Origin: a bacterium
GTDB lineage: Bacteria; JAHJDO01
Direction of reading: 5' to 3'
NCBI GenBank assembly: GCA_018812485.1
Contig: JAHJDO010000029.1
Coordinates: 1 to 43,046, forward strand
Length of the DNA stretch: 43,046 nucleotides
Positions 43,025-43,046 of this stretch are shown piece after piece. Below the pieces are notes generated by a model, which saw nothing but the letters and a program-made list of their open reading frames with translations, was not told the origin of the DNA and did no database searches. The translations under genes and the position numbers were made by a program. Position 1 is the first letter of the stretch. Each line of letters opens with the position of its first letter.

Positions 43025-43046
43025 ATGCGCCCAGGAAAATATGATA
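43025..43046 (+). CDS. Start of an unidentified gene (cut by window edge)
   Basis: An ATG at 43025 with AAGGAG about 8 nt upstream opens a frame (MRPGKYD) running off the window. The 145 bp since the DegT-type stop hold the leader hairpin only. Seven residues are too few to identify a product. Position suggests another member of the AraC-controlled cluster. Confidence 0.5.

Overview
The window is an AT-rich bacterial chromosome segment, densely packed with many 1-17 nt gene overlaps. It reads as one continuous genomic piece and shows no phage or insertion sequence. The complete Gram-negative type IV pilus locus with a secretin, the pilins with paired Cys near their C termini, the ECF sigma/membrane-protein cassette, and the FHA-GAF histidine kinase and Ser/Thr kinase style all suggest an uncultured diderm of the PVC/Omnitrophota type or a neighbouring candidate phylum. 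That placement is inference from gene style, not a phylogenetic result.

Layout. (1) 1-5635: gyrA 5' part (minus), then on plus an arylsulfatase-superfamily enzyme with an unusual active site, a DUF1844 protein, recG and rsmD. (2) 8022-5605 (minus): an ECF sigma factor, a small one-TM protein in the anti-sigma position, and a 477-residue membrane-anchored protein of unknown function. (3) 27708-8081 (minus): about 20 kb of co-oriented type IV pilus genes. In transcription order these are major pilin, second pilin, pilV-like, pilW-like, two PilX-like proteins, pilM-N-O-P-Q, two degenerate GGDEF proteins, a standalone MshEN protein, pilB, pilC, pilS, pilR, a PilU/PilT-type ATPase, pilT and a TPR membrane protein. 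A near-consensus sigma-54 promoter precedes the major pilin, matching the sigma-54 activator PilR encoded in the same locus. No prepilin peptidase (pilD) or pilY1 is present here. (4) 27998-31972: an FHA-GAF histidine kinase (plus), a lone receiver (minus) and a Ser/Thr kinase with a duplicated C-terminal module (minus). (5) 32147-34508: an ABC-2 type transporter pair and a His-rich TPR membrane protein. (6) 34525-38396: tRNA-Ser(CGA), then a low-molecular-weight phosphatase, rpiB, glyA and a GT-C type membrane protein. (7) 38443-end: an AraC-type regulator, an amidohydrolase, two DegT/AHBA-synthase-type PLP enzymes and the first codons of another gene behind a leader that may hide its ribosome binding site.

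The most notable observation is a concentration of probable cyclic-di-GMP receptor parts inside the pilus operon, with no recognisable cyclase or phosphodiesterase. Two tandem GGDEF paralogues have lost the catalytic signature (KDTAF or KDTIF in its place) but keep an RxxD I-site at the correct spacing. A free-standing MshEN domain keeps the Leu-Gly motif positions, while the MshEN domain of PilB has Ser at both. A second notable pattern is an AT-rich interspersed repeat with four full or partial copies, all at gene junctions and all in the same orientation relative to transcription. Two of these copies have been absorbed into reading frames, where they form the pilO stop/pilP start and the N terminus of the His-rich TPR protein.
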